Assembly (NCBI RefSeq): GCF_003852525.1
Contig: NZ_QAJL01000001.1
Span: 544,983 to 608,982 of the forward strand
Direction: 5' to 3'
DNA from: Pedobacter sp. KBW06
GTDB lineage: Bacteria > Bacteroidota > Bacteroidia > Sphingobacteriales > Sphingobacteriaceae
DNA length: 64,000 nt
The notes under the pieces were generated by a model. The model ran no database searches. It saw nothing but the letters and a program-made list of their open reading frames with translations, and was not told where the DNA came from. Positions 46,301-54,796 of this stretch are shown one piece after another (the first letter of the stretch is position 1; every line of letters begins with the position of its first letter). The position numbers and the translations under genes are program-made.

Positions 46301-47344
46301 ATCGGTAAAAACACAGAAATTTCAACAGCCAGCAATGTCACCCATACGATGCTGGAGATCGGCGATGAATCTTTTATCGCAGATGCGGTAACTTTAGGTG
46401 AAGAAGACATCCGCGGACAACAACTGATCCTGGACCATACCAAAGTCGGAAACCGGAGTTTTGTAGGCAACAGCGCCCTGGTACCACAGGGTTATGAACT
46501 GGGTGATGACATGCTGATTGGTGTCTTATCGATCCCACCTACCGCGGAACAGCTGGAGCAAACCCATGCAAAGGACTGGTTTGGCTCTCCGGCAATTGCC
46601 CTGCCTAAAAGACAGGATAGTGGGAATTATCCGGCTTCATTAACCACAAACCCTTCCATTGGCAGAAAAACAGCACGTTTTCTCATTGAAGGAATCCGCA
46701 TTATTCTCCCGGAAACGGTGATCATCTGCTGCAGCGTCTTGTTTGTAGCTTATTGCCATGACCTGGTGAAAGACCGGACCCTGTTACAAATCCTGAAGGA
46801 AACACCGAAACTTCCTTTTTATTATTTGTTCTATATGGGTGGCCCTGCATTACTGGTAACGCTGCTGCTGAAATGGCTTTCTATAGGAAAATTCAAAGCA
46901 GAACAACACCCGATGTGGACGCATAAGGTATGGCGCAGCGAAGCCAATACGACAACTTATGAGGCACTTGCTGTGCCTTTCCTGCTGGAATTCATGAAGG
47001 GCACCCCTTTCCTTCCAATGGTACTGAGCCTTTTTGGAGTGAAATTCGGAAAGAGGGTCTGGCTGAATACGACCGACATTACCGAGCACGATATGGTGAG
47101 CATCGGTGATGACAGCGCATTGAATGAAGATTGCGGGCCTCAAACCCACCTTTTCGAAGACCGCGTGATGAAAGTCGGCACCGTAAAAATCGGAGCGAGA
47201 TGTAGCATTGGATCCAGATCGATCATTCTTTACAATAGTGAAATTGGGGATGATGTGAAACTGGAACCTCTTTCTTTGGTAATGAAAGGAGAGAAACTCG
47301 CCAATGGAACTGAATGGACCGGAAGCCCGATCAAATTATTATAA
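43376..47344 (+). CDS. Pls/PosA-family single-module non-ribosomal peptide synthetase
   Basis: The 1322 residues, close to the 1319 of epsilon-poly-L-lysine synthetase, show an adenylation domain (A3 VLYTSGSTGKPKGIPIS ~156, A5 NSYGPTETTV ~291, A8 GRLDDQVKLRGYRIELGEIE ~398, A10 LPSGKINRKELP with Lys), a carrier domain with DLGGHSLLAA (Ser ~549), and then membrane helices around three tandem hexapeptide-fold modules marked by MMGMKM, MLGAKIG and LFGVKFG. There is no condensation or thioesterase domain. Family members polymerise one amino acid at the membrane. Aligning to GrsA gives D-M-E at positions 235, 236 and 239, hinting at a basic amino acid. Confidence 0.9.
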   Translation: MDSKSIVIGKQHPEFIREETIGDIFRSAVASYPQKIALIFNEQSLTYQQLDQWSDAVAAFLQSKGIGRGQSVGLWWPRSMELQVAILGIAKSGAAYVPLDREMPEERVHVVMEEVGAAACFSDALSSNGCAVFNIPPFPAEIAPFTIAALPDDRAYVLYTSGSTGKPKGIPISHRQICHLIRSEQSVLQIVPEDRVYQGFSVSFDMWCEETWISLSAGATIWVADATTAKSIDELSDILRAQKISILHAVPSLLAVIDDDIPSLRLINAGGEACTSQVLNRWSKPGYNVFYNSYGPTETTVTSTMIPLRPGDAITIGNPLPNYNLAVVDEQFQLVPLGEQGQLIISGPGVCDGYVNRPDLTAEKFLNKPESLHEVPGDRIYLSGDAVVMHADGSVDFRGRLDDQVKLRGYRIELGEIEVKLNELETVSAAAVALKKDANQQEQLIGYVTLKANVNFDEHGSRIQLGKVLPPYMVPLVIVVMDKMPRLPSGKINRKELPVPEVLMQVKPEETIEIHPDDPLHKRVMAGLAYLFPGRTINPEDDFFMDLGGHSLLAASLSSWLRKEGGVQQASLKDIYTNRPISKLIQTWEIAAEKAEKNAKKEKEPFHKISSLRYWICGIAQGFSLLVIYGLFAAQIFVPYLGYYYEVAKSETDNGDTFWAIITALVLFCFIAPLFSLLSIVLKWLLLGKTKEGDYPLWGSYYFRYWLVKSIQRLVPLQFMNGTPLYPFYLRMMGMKMSPDSQISSITVGVEDLLEIGSDVSISSGVVLNNATVENGLLKLRKIKIADHAYIGSGAVISGGTTIEAWGELQDLSHLQSGQTIAAGEVWKGSPAEPVDKKRPEELPQPIHVSAFKRKCYGLLYTILLILFPIVILLPLIPVIEILNYMDTQAPDYNFNYFVHIPLLTILYLSLYTVETVVLSRLLLYKMKPGTYPVYGGVYVRKWLSDQLISTSLIVLHPLYATVYISSFFRMLGAKIGKNTEISTASNVTHTMLEIGDESFIADAVTLGEEDIRGQQLILDHTKVGNRSFVGNSALVPQGYELGDDMLIGVLSIPPTAEQLEQTHAKDWFGSPAIALPKRQDSGNYPASLTTNPSIGRKTARFLIEGIRIILPETVIICCSVLFVAYCHDLVKDRTLLQILKETPKLPFYYLFYMGGPALLVTLLLKWLSIGKFKAEQHPMWTHKVWRSEANTTTYEALAVPFLLEFMKGTPFLPMVLSLFGVKFGKRVWLNTTDITEHDMVSIGDDSALNEDCGPQTHLFEDRVMKVGTVKIGARCSIGSRSIILYNSEIGDDVKLEPLSLVMKGEKLANGTEWTGSPIKLL

Positions 47345-47352
47345 ATGATGAA

Positions 47353-47862
47353 ATGGAAAACAATCAGGATTTAATTAAAGAACTCATCACCCTTCTTGCC
47401 AATAACAGATGGCATGAAGAGGACATCAGCGAAATTTCAGAAACTGTAACCTTCGCTTATAACGACCCCGAAGCTTACCTTGATACGGATGAAGGTGCCG
47501 AATTGACCTGGTTGCTCGAGGTAGATCCGGAAGGGATCCCCGCATGGGTGATCTTCAATGAATTGTATGATGTTTTCGTTGTCTGTGATAAAATAGACGA
47601 ATTACATGAACAAATTCAGGAAGTATGCCCTGAAGCACCTATCCCCGACTTCCCTTATGGACAGTTCCCTGCTACCCCCGACTATTTCATATGGCTGGAT
47701 AAACTGCTAAAGGGAACGCCTCCAGGCTATCAGTTGATTTCATTTGGCGACAGCTATGGCGATAATCTTCAGGGCCTGATCGTCAGCCGGGCAGACACAG
47801 AAAGGATTATACATTTATGTAAACAACTGAACATTAAAGCCAGCAAATCCATGTTAGATTAA
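47353..47862 (+). CDS. DUF6630 family protein
   Basis: A 169-residue acidic, soluble protein. The run TWLLEVDPEGIPAWVIFNEL, DKIDELHEQIQEV, FIWLDKLLKGTPPGYQLISF and GDSYGDNLQGLIVSRADTER fits the DUF6630 group, whose function is not known. The frame is open further upstream into the synthetase gene, but ATG 47353 directly after that gene's stop is preferred. The 8-bp spacing suggests co-transcription with the synthetase. It overlaps the convergent reductase gene by 4 bp. Confidence 0.8.
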   Translation: MENNQDLIKELITLLANNRWHEEDISEISETVTFAYNDPEAYLDTDEGAELTWLLEVDPEGIPAWVIFNELYDVFVVCDKIDELHEQIQEVCPEAPIPDFPYGQFPATPDYFIWLDKLLKGTPPGYQLISFGDSYGDNLQGLIVSRADTERIIHLCKQLNIKASKSMLD

Positions 47863-48860
47863 CCGATTTTCATTACGCTTTTCCGCCCCTGTCCCTGATT
47901 ATTTTCCATTAGCAGATGGGCTTCCTGTACCGTTTTCACACTGAGCTCCCCAACAACATGTATGGCTGGCGGACTAATTTTACCGGCTTCAATCAAGGCG
48001 GCAACCTGATTCAGGGACTCCCTGTAATAGCCCAGATTGTTGCCTAAAGAAGGGGCGTAATTGGAGATATTCATCACCACACAGCCCTTATCAAAGAGTA
48101 AACCTCTTGTTCGTTCAGTTCCTAAAAAGGTCACATCAAGATAGGTGCCGTTTACTTTCAGCACTTCTGCGGCAACTTCTGAAATCTCCCCTCCAACAAT
48201 CTCCACCACAACATCAAATAGCTCCCCGTTATTCGCCGCAATGAGCTGCGCAGTAAAGTCTGTATTTTTATAATTGATCACCTGACTTTCATCCAGCCCC
48301 AGTGCAAGTAGCGCCTCCTTACTTTTTTGGCTTCCGGCAGTACTGATGATCTGATGAATTCCATGGGATTTCAATATAAGAATCAGAAAGCTCCCCACCG
48401 CCCCGGATCCCCCGGTAATAAAGATCTTTTGTTCCGGCCGGATCTTCATTCGCGTAAAACATTGCCATGCCGTTAGTCCGGCAGAAGGAATTGCTGCAGC
48501 TTCCTCAAAACTGATATTGGAGGGCTTATGGGCAATCATTATCGGGTTTATAGTCATATATTCTGCATAACTTCCATTGGACCCTTTGCTTCCTGATGCC
48601 GCCATCACTTCATCTCCAGGCAGAAAACCGGTTACCTGACTCCCTACTGCAACCACCACTCCGGACATTTCCCTCCCCAGAACCGGCGAAGTCATGAGCT
48701 GTTTCTCCCGCCGCCCTTGTCTCATTTGATAATCTATAGGATTAAATGCTGCCGCTTCAATCCTGATCAGTACCTCTTCTGCCCCTGGAACAGGATTTTC
48801 TATTTCAGCGAGATGAAAATGATCCACATCACCGAAACCTTCTAATACAATTGCTTTCAT
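47859..48860 (-). CDS. Medium-chain zinc-independent NADPH:quinone reductase-like protein
   Basis: The 333-residue enzyme has the GroES-like N-terminal domain (FNPIDYQMRQGRR, LGREMSGVVVAVGSQVTGF) and a Rossmann domain with IFITGGSGAVGSFLILILKSHG (NADPH loop) and the family YLDVTFLG strand. No zinc ligands are visible, which places it in the quinone oxidoreductase branch. It is divergent from an HxlR regulator 101 bp away, a common pairing in which HxlR controls an enzyme for electrophile or quinone stress. Confidence 0.9.
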   Translation of the reverse strand: MKAIVLEGFGDVDHFHLAEIENPVPGAEEVLIRIEAAAFNPIDYQMRQGRREKQLMTSPVLGREMSGVVVAVGSQVTGFLPGDEVMAASGSKGSNGSYAEYMTINPIMIAHKPSNISFEEAAAIPSAGLTAWQCFTRMKIRPEQKIFITGGSGAVGSFLILILKSHGIHQIISTAGSQKSKEALLALGLDESQVINYKNTDFTAQLIAANNGELFDVVVEIVGGEISEVAAEVLKVNGTYLDVTFLGTERTRGLLFDKGCVVMNISNYAPSLGNNLGYYRESLNQVAALIEAGKISPPAIHVVGELSVKTVQEAHLLMENNQGQGRKSVMKIG

Positions 48861-48961
48861 TTTAACTTTAGTTTTATATTTGTGAATAGCACCGTTGCAA
48901 ACCTACAATACAAAAAATCAATTATCCATCACTCCCTTTTTTGGAAGTAACTCATAAAAAA

Positions 48962-49312
48962 ATGAGTAGCCCTATGATCAAAGAAAACTCTTCAAATGCT
49001 GCCAACAAAGCCTTTCTGTTTCAATCCTGCCGGATTAATGCGGCTCTGGATGCCATTTCAGGAAGATGGAAAGCACTCATCCTCATTCACATCTACGAAG
49101 GCGTAAACCGCTTCAGCCTGTTAAAAAATGTATTGCCGGGAATCTCAGATCAGACCCTGGGCAAACAACTTAAAGAGATGGAAAGAGATGGGCTGCTTTA
49201 TAAAGAGATCATCGCAGAAGTCCCGGTAAGGGTAGATTATCATTTGTCTGAGAAAGGAAAAGCCTTACAACCGATCCTGGTTAGTCTTTCCGATTGGAAT
49301 GACATGAAATAA
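48962..49312 (+). CDS. HxlR-family winged-helix regulator
   Basis: A 116-residue winged-helix DNA-binding protein. Family blocks are SCRINAALDAISGRWKALILIHI (with the Cys often used for redox or electrophile sensing), GVNRFSLLKNVLPGISDQTLGKQLKEMERDGLL and the wing VPVRVDYHLSEKGKAL. ATG 48962 is used; the frame also offers a TTG upstream. Being divergent from the quinone reductase gene suggests it represses that gene and itself. Confidence 0.9.
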   Translation: MSSPMIKENSSNAANKAFLFQSCRINAALDAISGRWKALILIHIYEGVNRFSLLKNVLPGISDQTLGKQLKEMERDGLLYKEIIAEVPVRVDYHLSEKGKALQPILVSLSDWNDMK

Positions 49313-49315
49313 GTA

Positions 49316-51730
49316 CTATACGTCGCTATTGATCACTTCCAGCAGCAGTTTATGCATTTCATCAGGATTAAAAGGCTTGGACAGGACATATAAAATTCCC
49401 ATCTCTGCCAACCTCATCCTCACTTCTTCCAGAATATCTGCGGTAAAAATCACCACTTTTGTCGCCGGATGCTCTACCTGTACCTGCCTTGCCAATTGGT
49501 AGCCATCCATTCCGGGCATATGCAAATCGATTAAGATAATGTCAAACGCCTTCTCCTTCAACATCACCAATGCAGTATATCCATTATCAGCCTGCTCTGC
49601 ATCAACACCAAAATTTCCCAATTGACGCCTGGCGACGAGCAGGTTAACCGGATTGTCATCAACAATCAGCAGATTTAATCCAGGCAGGATATTCCGGACC
49701 TGTCCTTCTCCCTTAAGTACTTTCCTCATTTCCGGCCTGTGGACAATCTTAAAATCGATTTCGAACTCAAATACGGTTCCTTCGTCCATTCTGCTCCGCA
49801 GTATGATCTCGCTTTTAAACAGACTCACCAGGCCTTTGGTGATGCTCAAGCCAAGTCCTGTACCCTGCTGCTGCCTGTGACTCGCCTGCTGTACCTGATG
49901 GAACTTATCAAACACGAGGTTATGAAGATGATCGGGAATCCCTATCCCGGTATCCTCGACCTTAAAAAGCACCCTCACGACATCTTCCTTTTTACTTAGG
50001 GTAGTCAGGCTCACCACAACTTCACCTTTCTCCGTAAACTTAATCGCATTCCCGATCAGGTTATTGAGGATTCTTCCCAGGCGCAGTTCATCAAAAAAAA
50101 TGGTGGAAGGAATCTCCTCATCCATATGAAACTTCAGCTCAAGGCCTTTCACTTCTGCAAGGGAATCAAACTGTTTAATGATATTTCCCACTAAAGCAGT
50201 AAGATTGCCTTCCGTTTCATGAAGCTCCATTTTCTTATTTTCAATCTTTTCCAGATCCAGGATGTCGTTCACAAGATTCAGCAAATGGTTAGAAGAAAAG
50301 CTCAGGTGACCAATATATTCCCTCGCTTGAGGATCAGGAAAATCTTTCTGGTTCAAGAGGTTACAAATTCCGATAATCCCGTTCAGCGGTGTTCGTATCT
50401 CATGGCTCATGATGGAAAGAATTTCAGTTCTCTTCCTCGCCACCTGCTCTGCCAGGTTTTTGGCCGCAATGAGCTCCTCCTGATTTTTTCTATTGTGGGT
50501 AATGTCTTTTAAAATCCCCCTGAACGATTGCACTGTGCCATTCTCCAAAACCGGAACCCCTGCAAGTCTGACCCACTTTTTGTTCTTCCTGGCAGAAGTC
50601 AGCTCCAGCTCAATGTCAAAAGGCTGAGATCCTTTAAAGGCCTCATTCAGCGTATTCAGTAAAATGATTTTATTGGAATGGTCAAAGTAATCGAAAATAG
50701 ATTTATAATCCAGGACCACATCATGGGCAAGATCTTTAATGTCGTTAATTTGCCGCGTGACAAATAAATCCCTGCTGAGCAAATGGTACTCCCAGCCTCC
50801 CATTTTAGAGATATCCAAACCTATATCGAGTAAGTTATTGATTCTTTTCAGCTCTAATGTGTTTTGCTGCAGCTGATCGCTCATCAGCTTTTTAGAGGTA
50901 ATGTCTTCAATTACACAGATGACCCGAACGCCCTCCGCCGCTTTCCCCACATCAATCTTCTGAAATTTCGCGCAGTACCATAAATTTTTGTTCAGGTCAA
51001 AATCAGGATAAATACACTCCTGCCGTTCTCCGGAAGCAAGCAAAGCATTTATACATTCGATAAAAACATAAGCAAAACCACCCATAACCTCTATCAAGGT
51101 CTTGTCAATGAAGAGTTCAGGCGGCATAAACAGCTTTGTTTTATCTTTTACCCAGACTTTTTTGATCACAGTATGTTCATCCAGCTCCAGAATAATATCA
51201 TCAAGTGATTCTATCAGCGACTGTAAACCGGCGGTCTTTCTCAATTGAACTTCCAGCTCCGGGGCCGTCTTATCAGACAGGTTGATAAAAGAAAGCATGC
51301 CATTGATAAAGGGTATTGCTGATTTTATTCCTTCATAATGCTCTGCGGTAAAGGCTGCTCCCGAGCGAATAAGATAGAACAGCCCAAGGATCCCATCTTT
51401 ATCCCTGATGCTGCAGATCAACATACTTTGATCGCCGATTTTTTTAATCTGATAATGTTTCCCGGCATTCGCCCGGGTATTTTGAAAGGTGGCATGCAAA
51501 AGACCAATCTGCCCCTCATTTACAAAGAGGTCTCCTAACCTGTTTTTATTATTGATCAATCCTGCACAATTGCTTTTTGTAACCCCGCACAATTCCTGAA
51601 GCAATTGCCGCAGCACCTCTTCTTTATGCTCCGTAGCATAAAAAGCGTTCTGAAACTGCAAAAGCTTGTTAAAAAAAGCCAGATCAGGCTCTGCCAGATA
51701 ATTATTTGTTAGATCAGCCAAGGACCGCAT
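49316..51730 (-). CDS. Hybrid sensor histidine kinase/response regulator
   Basis: A soluble hybrid kinase of 804 residues from ATG 51730 (a TTG start 57 bp upstream is less likely). The N-terminal ~180 residues look GAF-like, followed by PAS-type segments (WEYHLLSRDLFVTRQIND, FRGILKDITHNRKNQEE). The HisKA box has His443 in IMSHEIRTPLNGI, the ATPase has the NLIGNAIKFTEKGEV N-box and DTGIGIP and GTGLGLSI G-boxes, and the C-terminal receiver has Asp735 in LIDLHMPGMDGYQ. No membrane segment is seen, so the signal is probably intracellular. No separate output gene is adjacent. Confidence 0.92.
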   Translation of the reverse strand: MRSLADLTNNYLAEPDLAFFNKLLQFQNAFYATEHKEEVLRQLLQELCGVTKSNCAGLINNKNRLGDLFVNEGQIGLLHATFQNTRANAGKHYQIKKIGDQSMLICSIRDKDGILGLFYLIRSGAAFTAEHYEGIKSAIPFINGMLSFINLSDKTAPELEVQLRKTAGLQSLIESLDDIILELDEHTVIKKVWVKDKTKLFMPPELFIDKTLIEVMGGFAYVFIECINALLASGERQECIYPDFDLNKNLWYCAKFQKIDVGKAAEGVRVICVIEDITSKKLMSDQLQQNTLELKRINNLLDIGLDISKMGGWEYHLLSRDLFVTRQINDIKDLAHDVVLDYKSIFDYFDHSNKIILLNTLNEAFKGSQPFDIELELTSARKNKKWVRLAGVPVLENGTVQSFRGILKDITHNRKNQEELIAAKNLAEQVARKRTEILSIMSHEIRTPLNGIIGICNLLNQKDFPDPQAREYIGHLSFSSNHLLNLVNDILDLEKIENKKMELHETEGNLTALVGNIIKQFDSLAEVKGLELKFHMDEEIPSTIFFDELRLGRILNNLIGNAIKFTEKGEVVVSLTTLSKKEDVVRVLFKVEDTGIGIPDHLHNLVFDKFHQVQQASHRQQQGTGLGLSITKGLVSLFKSEIILRSRMDEGTVFEFEIDFKIVHRPEMRKVLKGEGQVRNILPGLNLLIVDDNPVNLLVARRQLGNFGVDAEQADNGYTALVMLKEKAFDIILIDLHMPGMDGYQLARQVQVEHPATKVVIFTADILEEVRMRLAEMGILYVLSKPFNPDEMHKLLLEVINSDV

Positions 51731-51912
51731 AGGATATTCATTATTCTTTAGACGCTTGCTCAATTTACATAAATAACCCAAAAACAAACCCTCTTACCGG
51801 AGATTTATGACATAAGTTAAATAGCAGGCAACATTATTTAGAGAAAGTCATTCTCACCTATGAATCTGGAAACCATCCCCTTACAAAACAGGGATTTCCG
51901 GACCGGCCAAAG

Positions 51913-53010
51913 CTAGGGAAAGAGCCGGGCCTGGTATAACATTCCCTGATCGGCAGCCAGGGCAAAGTTGGAAACCGAAACCCCCAGGAGCCTCACCTTC
52001 TTTCCTTCCAGGTCTACCGAAGCCAATAAGGATTGAGAAACCTCATTGACCATCGCTATGGTTTTGATCTCCTCCGTAAAGGATTTACTTCTGGTAATCT
52101 GCTTAAAATCACTGAATTTAATCTTCACCGTCAGCGTCCTTCCATAAAGCTTGTAAAGACTCATCCGCTGAAACACGATCAGGGCGATTCTTTCCAGTTC
52201 AGGGTTCATTTCCGACAAGCTTTCCAGGTCGTAAGAAAAAGTATCTTCAGCCCCGATGGATTTAGTTTCCTGATTGGGCTCTACTTTCCGATGATCGATG
52301 CCCCTTACAATCCTGTAAAAAAAACGGCCACTCTTCCCAAAAAGATGAACGAGCTCAGCTTCAGTCAATTTCTTCAGATCGGCACCGGTATGTAAACCCC
52401 TGATTTTCATCTTTTCAGCAGTCACCTTTCCCACGCCATGGAATTTTTCTACCGGTAACTGCGCGATAAATCGTTCTACCTTCGAGGGCCCGATAAAGGT
52501 AAGCCCATCCGGTTTGTTCATGTTGGAAGCCACCTTTGCTACAAACTTATTTACCGACACGCCTGCCGAAGCGGTCAGGTTCAGCTCAGCCTTAATCGCT
52601 GCCTTGATTTCTTTGGCAATATCTATGGCCGATCCGATTCCCAATTTATCATTACTCACATCCAGATAAGCTTCGTCCAGCGACAAAGGTTCGATCAAAT
52701 CGGTGTACCTGCTAAAGATCTCCCTGATTTTCCGGGAAACGTCTTTATATACTGCAAATCTTGGGTAAACGAATATAAGATGAGGACAGAGCTGCTGCGC
52801 TCTTTTAGAGGACATCGCCGAATGAACACCAAAAGCCCTGGCCTCATAACTGGCCGTAGCAACCACCCCTCCACGTCCTTCCGGACCACCGCCGACAGCC
52901 AGGGGTTTCCCCCGAAGTGAGGGGTTGTCTCTTTGCTCCACAGACGCATAGAATGAATCCATATCAATGTGTATAATCTTGCGCTGGGGCTGTTGCTCTA
53001 AAGGATTCAT
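51913..53010 (-). CDS. dinB: DNA polymerase IV
   Basis: Y-family translesion polymerase of 365 residues. Metal ligands are in IIHIDMDSFYASVEQRDNP (Asp16/18 region) and SLDEAYLDVS (Asp/Glu near 106-107). The YEARAFGVHSAMSS finger, the VSVNKFVAKVASNMNKPDG palm region and a helix-hairpin-helix segment (KFHGVGKVTAEKMKIRG) are all present. The C-terminal beta-clamp motif is not obvious. It is monocistronic, with a bidirectional terminator behind the next gene. Confidence 0.95.
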   Translation of the reverse strand: MNPLEQQPQRKIIHIDMDSFYASVEQRDNPSLRGKPLAVGGGPEGRGGVVATASYEARAFGVHSAMSSKRAQQLCPHLIFVYPRFAVYKDVSRKIREIFSRYTDLIEPLSLDEAYLDVSNDKLGIGSAIDIAKEIKAAIKAELNLTASAGVSVNKFVAKVASNMNKPDGLTFIGPSKVERFIAQLPVEKFHGVGKVTAEKMKIRGLHTGADLKKLTEAELVHLFGKSGRFFYRIVRGIDHRKVEPNQETKSIGAEDTFSYDLESLSEMNPELERIALIVFQRMSLYKLYGRTLTVKIKFSDFKQITRSKSFTEEIKTIAMVNEVSQSLLASVDLEGKKVRLLGVSVSNFALAADQGMLYQARLFP

Positions 53011-53060
53011 AAGGCCGGGGCCCTAAAATTATAAAATAAAATCCTGAATAGCGATAAACA

Positions 53061-53089
53061 AGAAAGGCCTGCAAATTGCAGGCCTTTCT
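53061..53089. terminator. Terminator between the histone-like gene and dinB
   Basis: AGAAAGGCCTGCA (53061-53073) pairs perfectly with TGCAGGCCTTTCT (53077-53089) around a 3-nt loop. It ends the histone-like transcript read on the minus strand. Confidence 0.8.
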
Positions 53090-53107
53090 CATGACATTCA
53101 AAGTAGA

Positions 53108-53284
53108 TTACTTTGTGTTTTTTTTCTCAGTTACTTCAGTACGGATGTCCTGAGCAAGGCCTTTTAAATCCTGCATTGCTTTACGTACTCTTGTACCAGC
53201 AGCACCGTTTCCTGAATTATAAAATTTGTCTGCATCAGCTTCAACGCTTGCAATAAGTTCTTTAAGTTTCGAGAATTTTTCCAT
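53108..53284 (-). CDS. Histone H1-like protein (Hc1 family)
   Basis: The 58-residue protein, MEKFSKLKELIASVEADADK followed by FYNSGNGAAGTRVRKAMQDL and a basic KGLAQDIRTEVTEKKNTK end, is a short Hc1-type chromatin protein characteristic of Bacteroidota. It presumably binds DNA or nucleoid proteins. It is too small for many gene finders. A terminator follows 19 bases after its stop. Identification rests on the sequence pattern and length. Confidence 0.88.
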   Translation of the reverse strand: MEKFSKLKELIASVEADADKFYNSGNGAAGTRVRKAMQDLKGLAQDIRTEVTEKKNTK

Positions 53285-53534
53285 GTTTTTCTTTCGTTTA
53301 AGATTTTAAATATATGATATAACGCTTTAAAGTTAATAATTATTGGATTTCCACCAAATGAATATTTATGGATAATACTCTTTTTTTTATTGAACAAGCC
53401 CATTTTTACACAAAAACTACCCTTAAACCCCTGTTTCGTTTAAATAAAACGAACAAATAGATGAACAAAACAGCACAAATATATTTTCAAAAAAATTGCC
53501 TGAAGGCCTAAAATAAGGCCTGACCGCTACTTTT

Positions 53535-54398
53535 TTAGTATAAATACTCCCGGAGAAGCGCCGATTTCGAACTGTTTTGTAAGGTCTTTATCGCTTTATC
53601 TTTCAACTGACGGATGCGCTCCTTACTCAGCTTAAAAATAAAGACCATGTCGTCAAGTGTGGTCTGAGGATAACCAAACAAACCATAGTAATAATAGATG
53701 ATCTGCCGTTCCCTTTCCGACACGATCATTAAAAACCGGCGGATATCTACAAGCAGGGATTCCTGCCACAACCGCTGATCCGCAGCTGGTGCATTTTCAT
53801 TCGGAATCAGGTCTTTCACCGTAGTATCGCTATCCTCGCTAAGCAATGCATCCAAAGATTGTGACATTGGGGCATGAGAAAGAAAATCAACGGCCTGTTC
53901 GTCGGAAATCCCCATCTCCTCGGCAATTTCCTCAACAGTAGGGAAACGGCCCAGCCGCTGCTCCAGCACCTCTGCCGCCCTATATGCCTTTGTAATCCCC
54001 ACAACCTGATTTCCCGGCAACCGTACCACCCGCCTGTTGTCCGCAATAGATGCCATAATGCTCTGGCGAATCCACCATACCGCAAAAGAAATGAACTTAA
54101 AACCTTTGCTCTCATCAAATCGGCCACTTGCTTTAATCAGTCCCTTATTTCCCTCGCTAATCAGGTCCGAAAGCCTCAGCCCATGGTCCTGATAACCTTT
54201 GGCCACAGACACCACAAAACGCAGGTTGGCCCTGATCAGCTTATCGGCAGCAGCACGATCTCCCGCACTGATTCTCTTGGCCAGCTCAATCTCTTCTTCC
54301 GGGCTTAACAAATCAATCTTTCCAATTTCATTTAAATACCGCTCCAGTGAATCCGTTTTACGGTTGGTAATGGATGGTGATATCCTGAAATGTCTCAT
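53535..54398 (-). CDS. RpoD-type sigma-70 factor, divergent paralogue
   Basis: 287 residues from ATG 54398 (MRHFRISPSITNRKTDSLER), the usual Bacteroidota start; an ATG four codons upstream is also possible. Regions 1.2 and 2 are standard (ERYLNEIGKIDLLSPEEEIE, ANLRFVVSVAK, FKFISFAVWWIRQSI). Region 4.2 differs from the usual primary factor: TLDDMVFIFKLSKERIRQLKDKAI instead of the T/R-E-R-V-R-Q-I-K pattern, and region 3.0 reads RVVRLPGNQVVGITK. It therefore looks like a second, alternative RpoD-family factor. It has no anti-sigma gene beside it. Confidence 0.85.
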   Translation of the reverse strand: MRHFRISPSITNRKTDSLERYLNEIGKIDLLSPEEEIELAKRISAGDRAAADKLIRANLRFVVSVAKGYQDHGLRLSDLISEGNKGLIKASGRFDESKGFKFISFAVWWIRQSIMASIADNRRVVRLPGNQVVGITKAYRAAEVLEQRLGRFPTVEEIAEEMGISDEQAVDFLSHAPMSQSLDALLSEDSDTTVKDLIPNENAPAADQRLWQESLLVDIRRFLMIVSERERQIIYYYYGLFGYPQTTLDDMVFIFKLSKERIRQLKDKAIKTLQNSSKSALLREYLY

Positions 54399-54410
54399 AA
54401 AAAATTTCAA

Positions 54411-54741
54411 TAGGTTAATAATTCAGTTGGTTAATTAAAATCTGTGATGTAAATCCACAAAGATTTGCCTTTCAAAAAACCCGGTAAACATTAGTTTATA
54501 AGAGCGCAAGAAATCATGAATTGTGATCGCAAACAGAAGGCCTGACCAACACAACAAACATGATTTTCAGCCGCTTCCCGAAACAAACGTATAAAAAAAT
54601 AAATACACTAAGTGCAAATTAAAAAAATATATTTTATTGACAAATAATACAATAAACAGTCTTTTTAACCAACAAATAAAAAACTACTTTTCAAAAAATA
54701 TACACTAAGCAAAATTTTGACTAAACATAAATTTATGTAAT
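54411..54741. other. Long AT-rich intergenic region with a spaced direct repeat
   Basis: No gene is seen. ATACACTAAG occurs at 54603-54612 and again at 54700-54709, 97 bp apart, each followed by CAAA. These face the minus-strand sigma gene and could be binding sites in its leader. The stretch 54590-54740 is extremely AT-rich. Confidence 0.45.
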
Positions 54742-54769
54742 AAAAAAAGCCAGCAATCTTGCTGGCTTT
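54742..54769 (-). terminator. Terminator of the oxidoreductase gene
   Basis: AAAGCCAGCA (54746-54755) pairs with TGCTGGCTTT (54760-54769) around a 4-nt loop, and on the minus strand a T7 run follows. Confidence 0.88.
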
Positions 54770-54796
54770 CCTGTAGACGATAAGAATATAATATGG

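Noticed and set aside
47314..47352. Upstream extension of the DUF6630 frame into the synthetase gene.
   Set aside because: The ATG at 47353 after the synthetase stop fits the family better.
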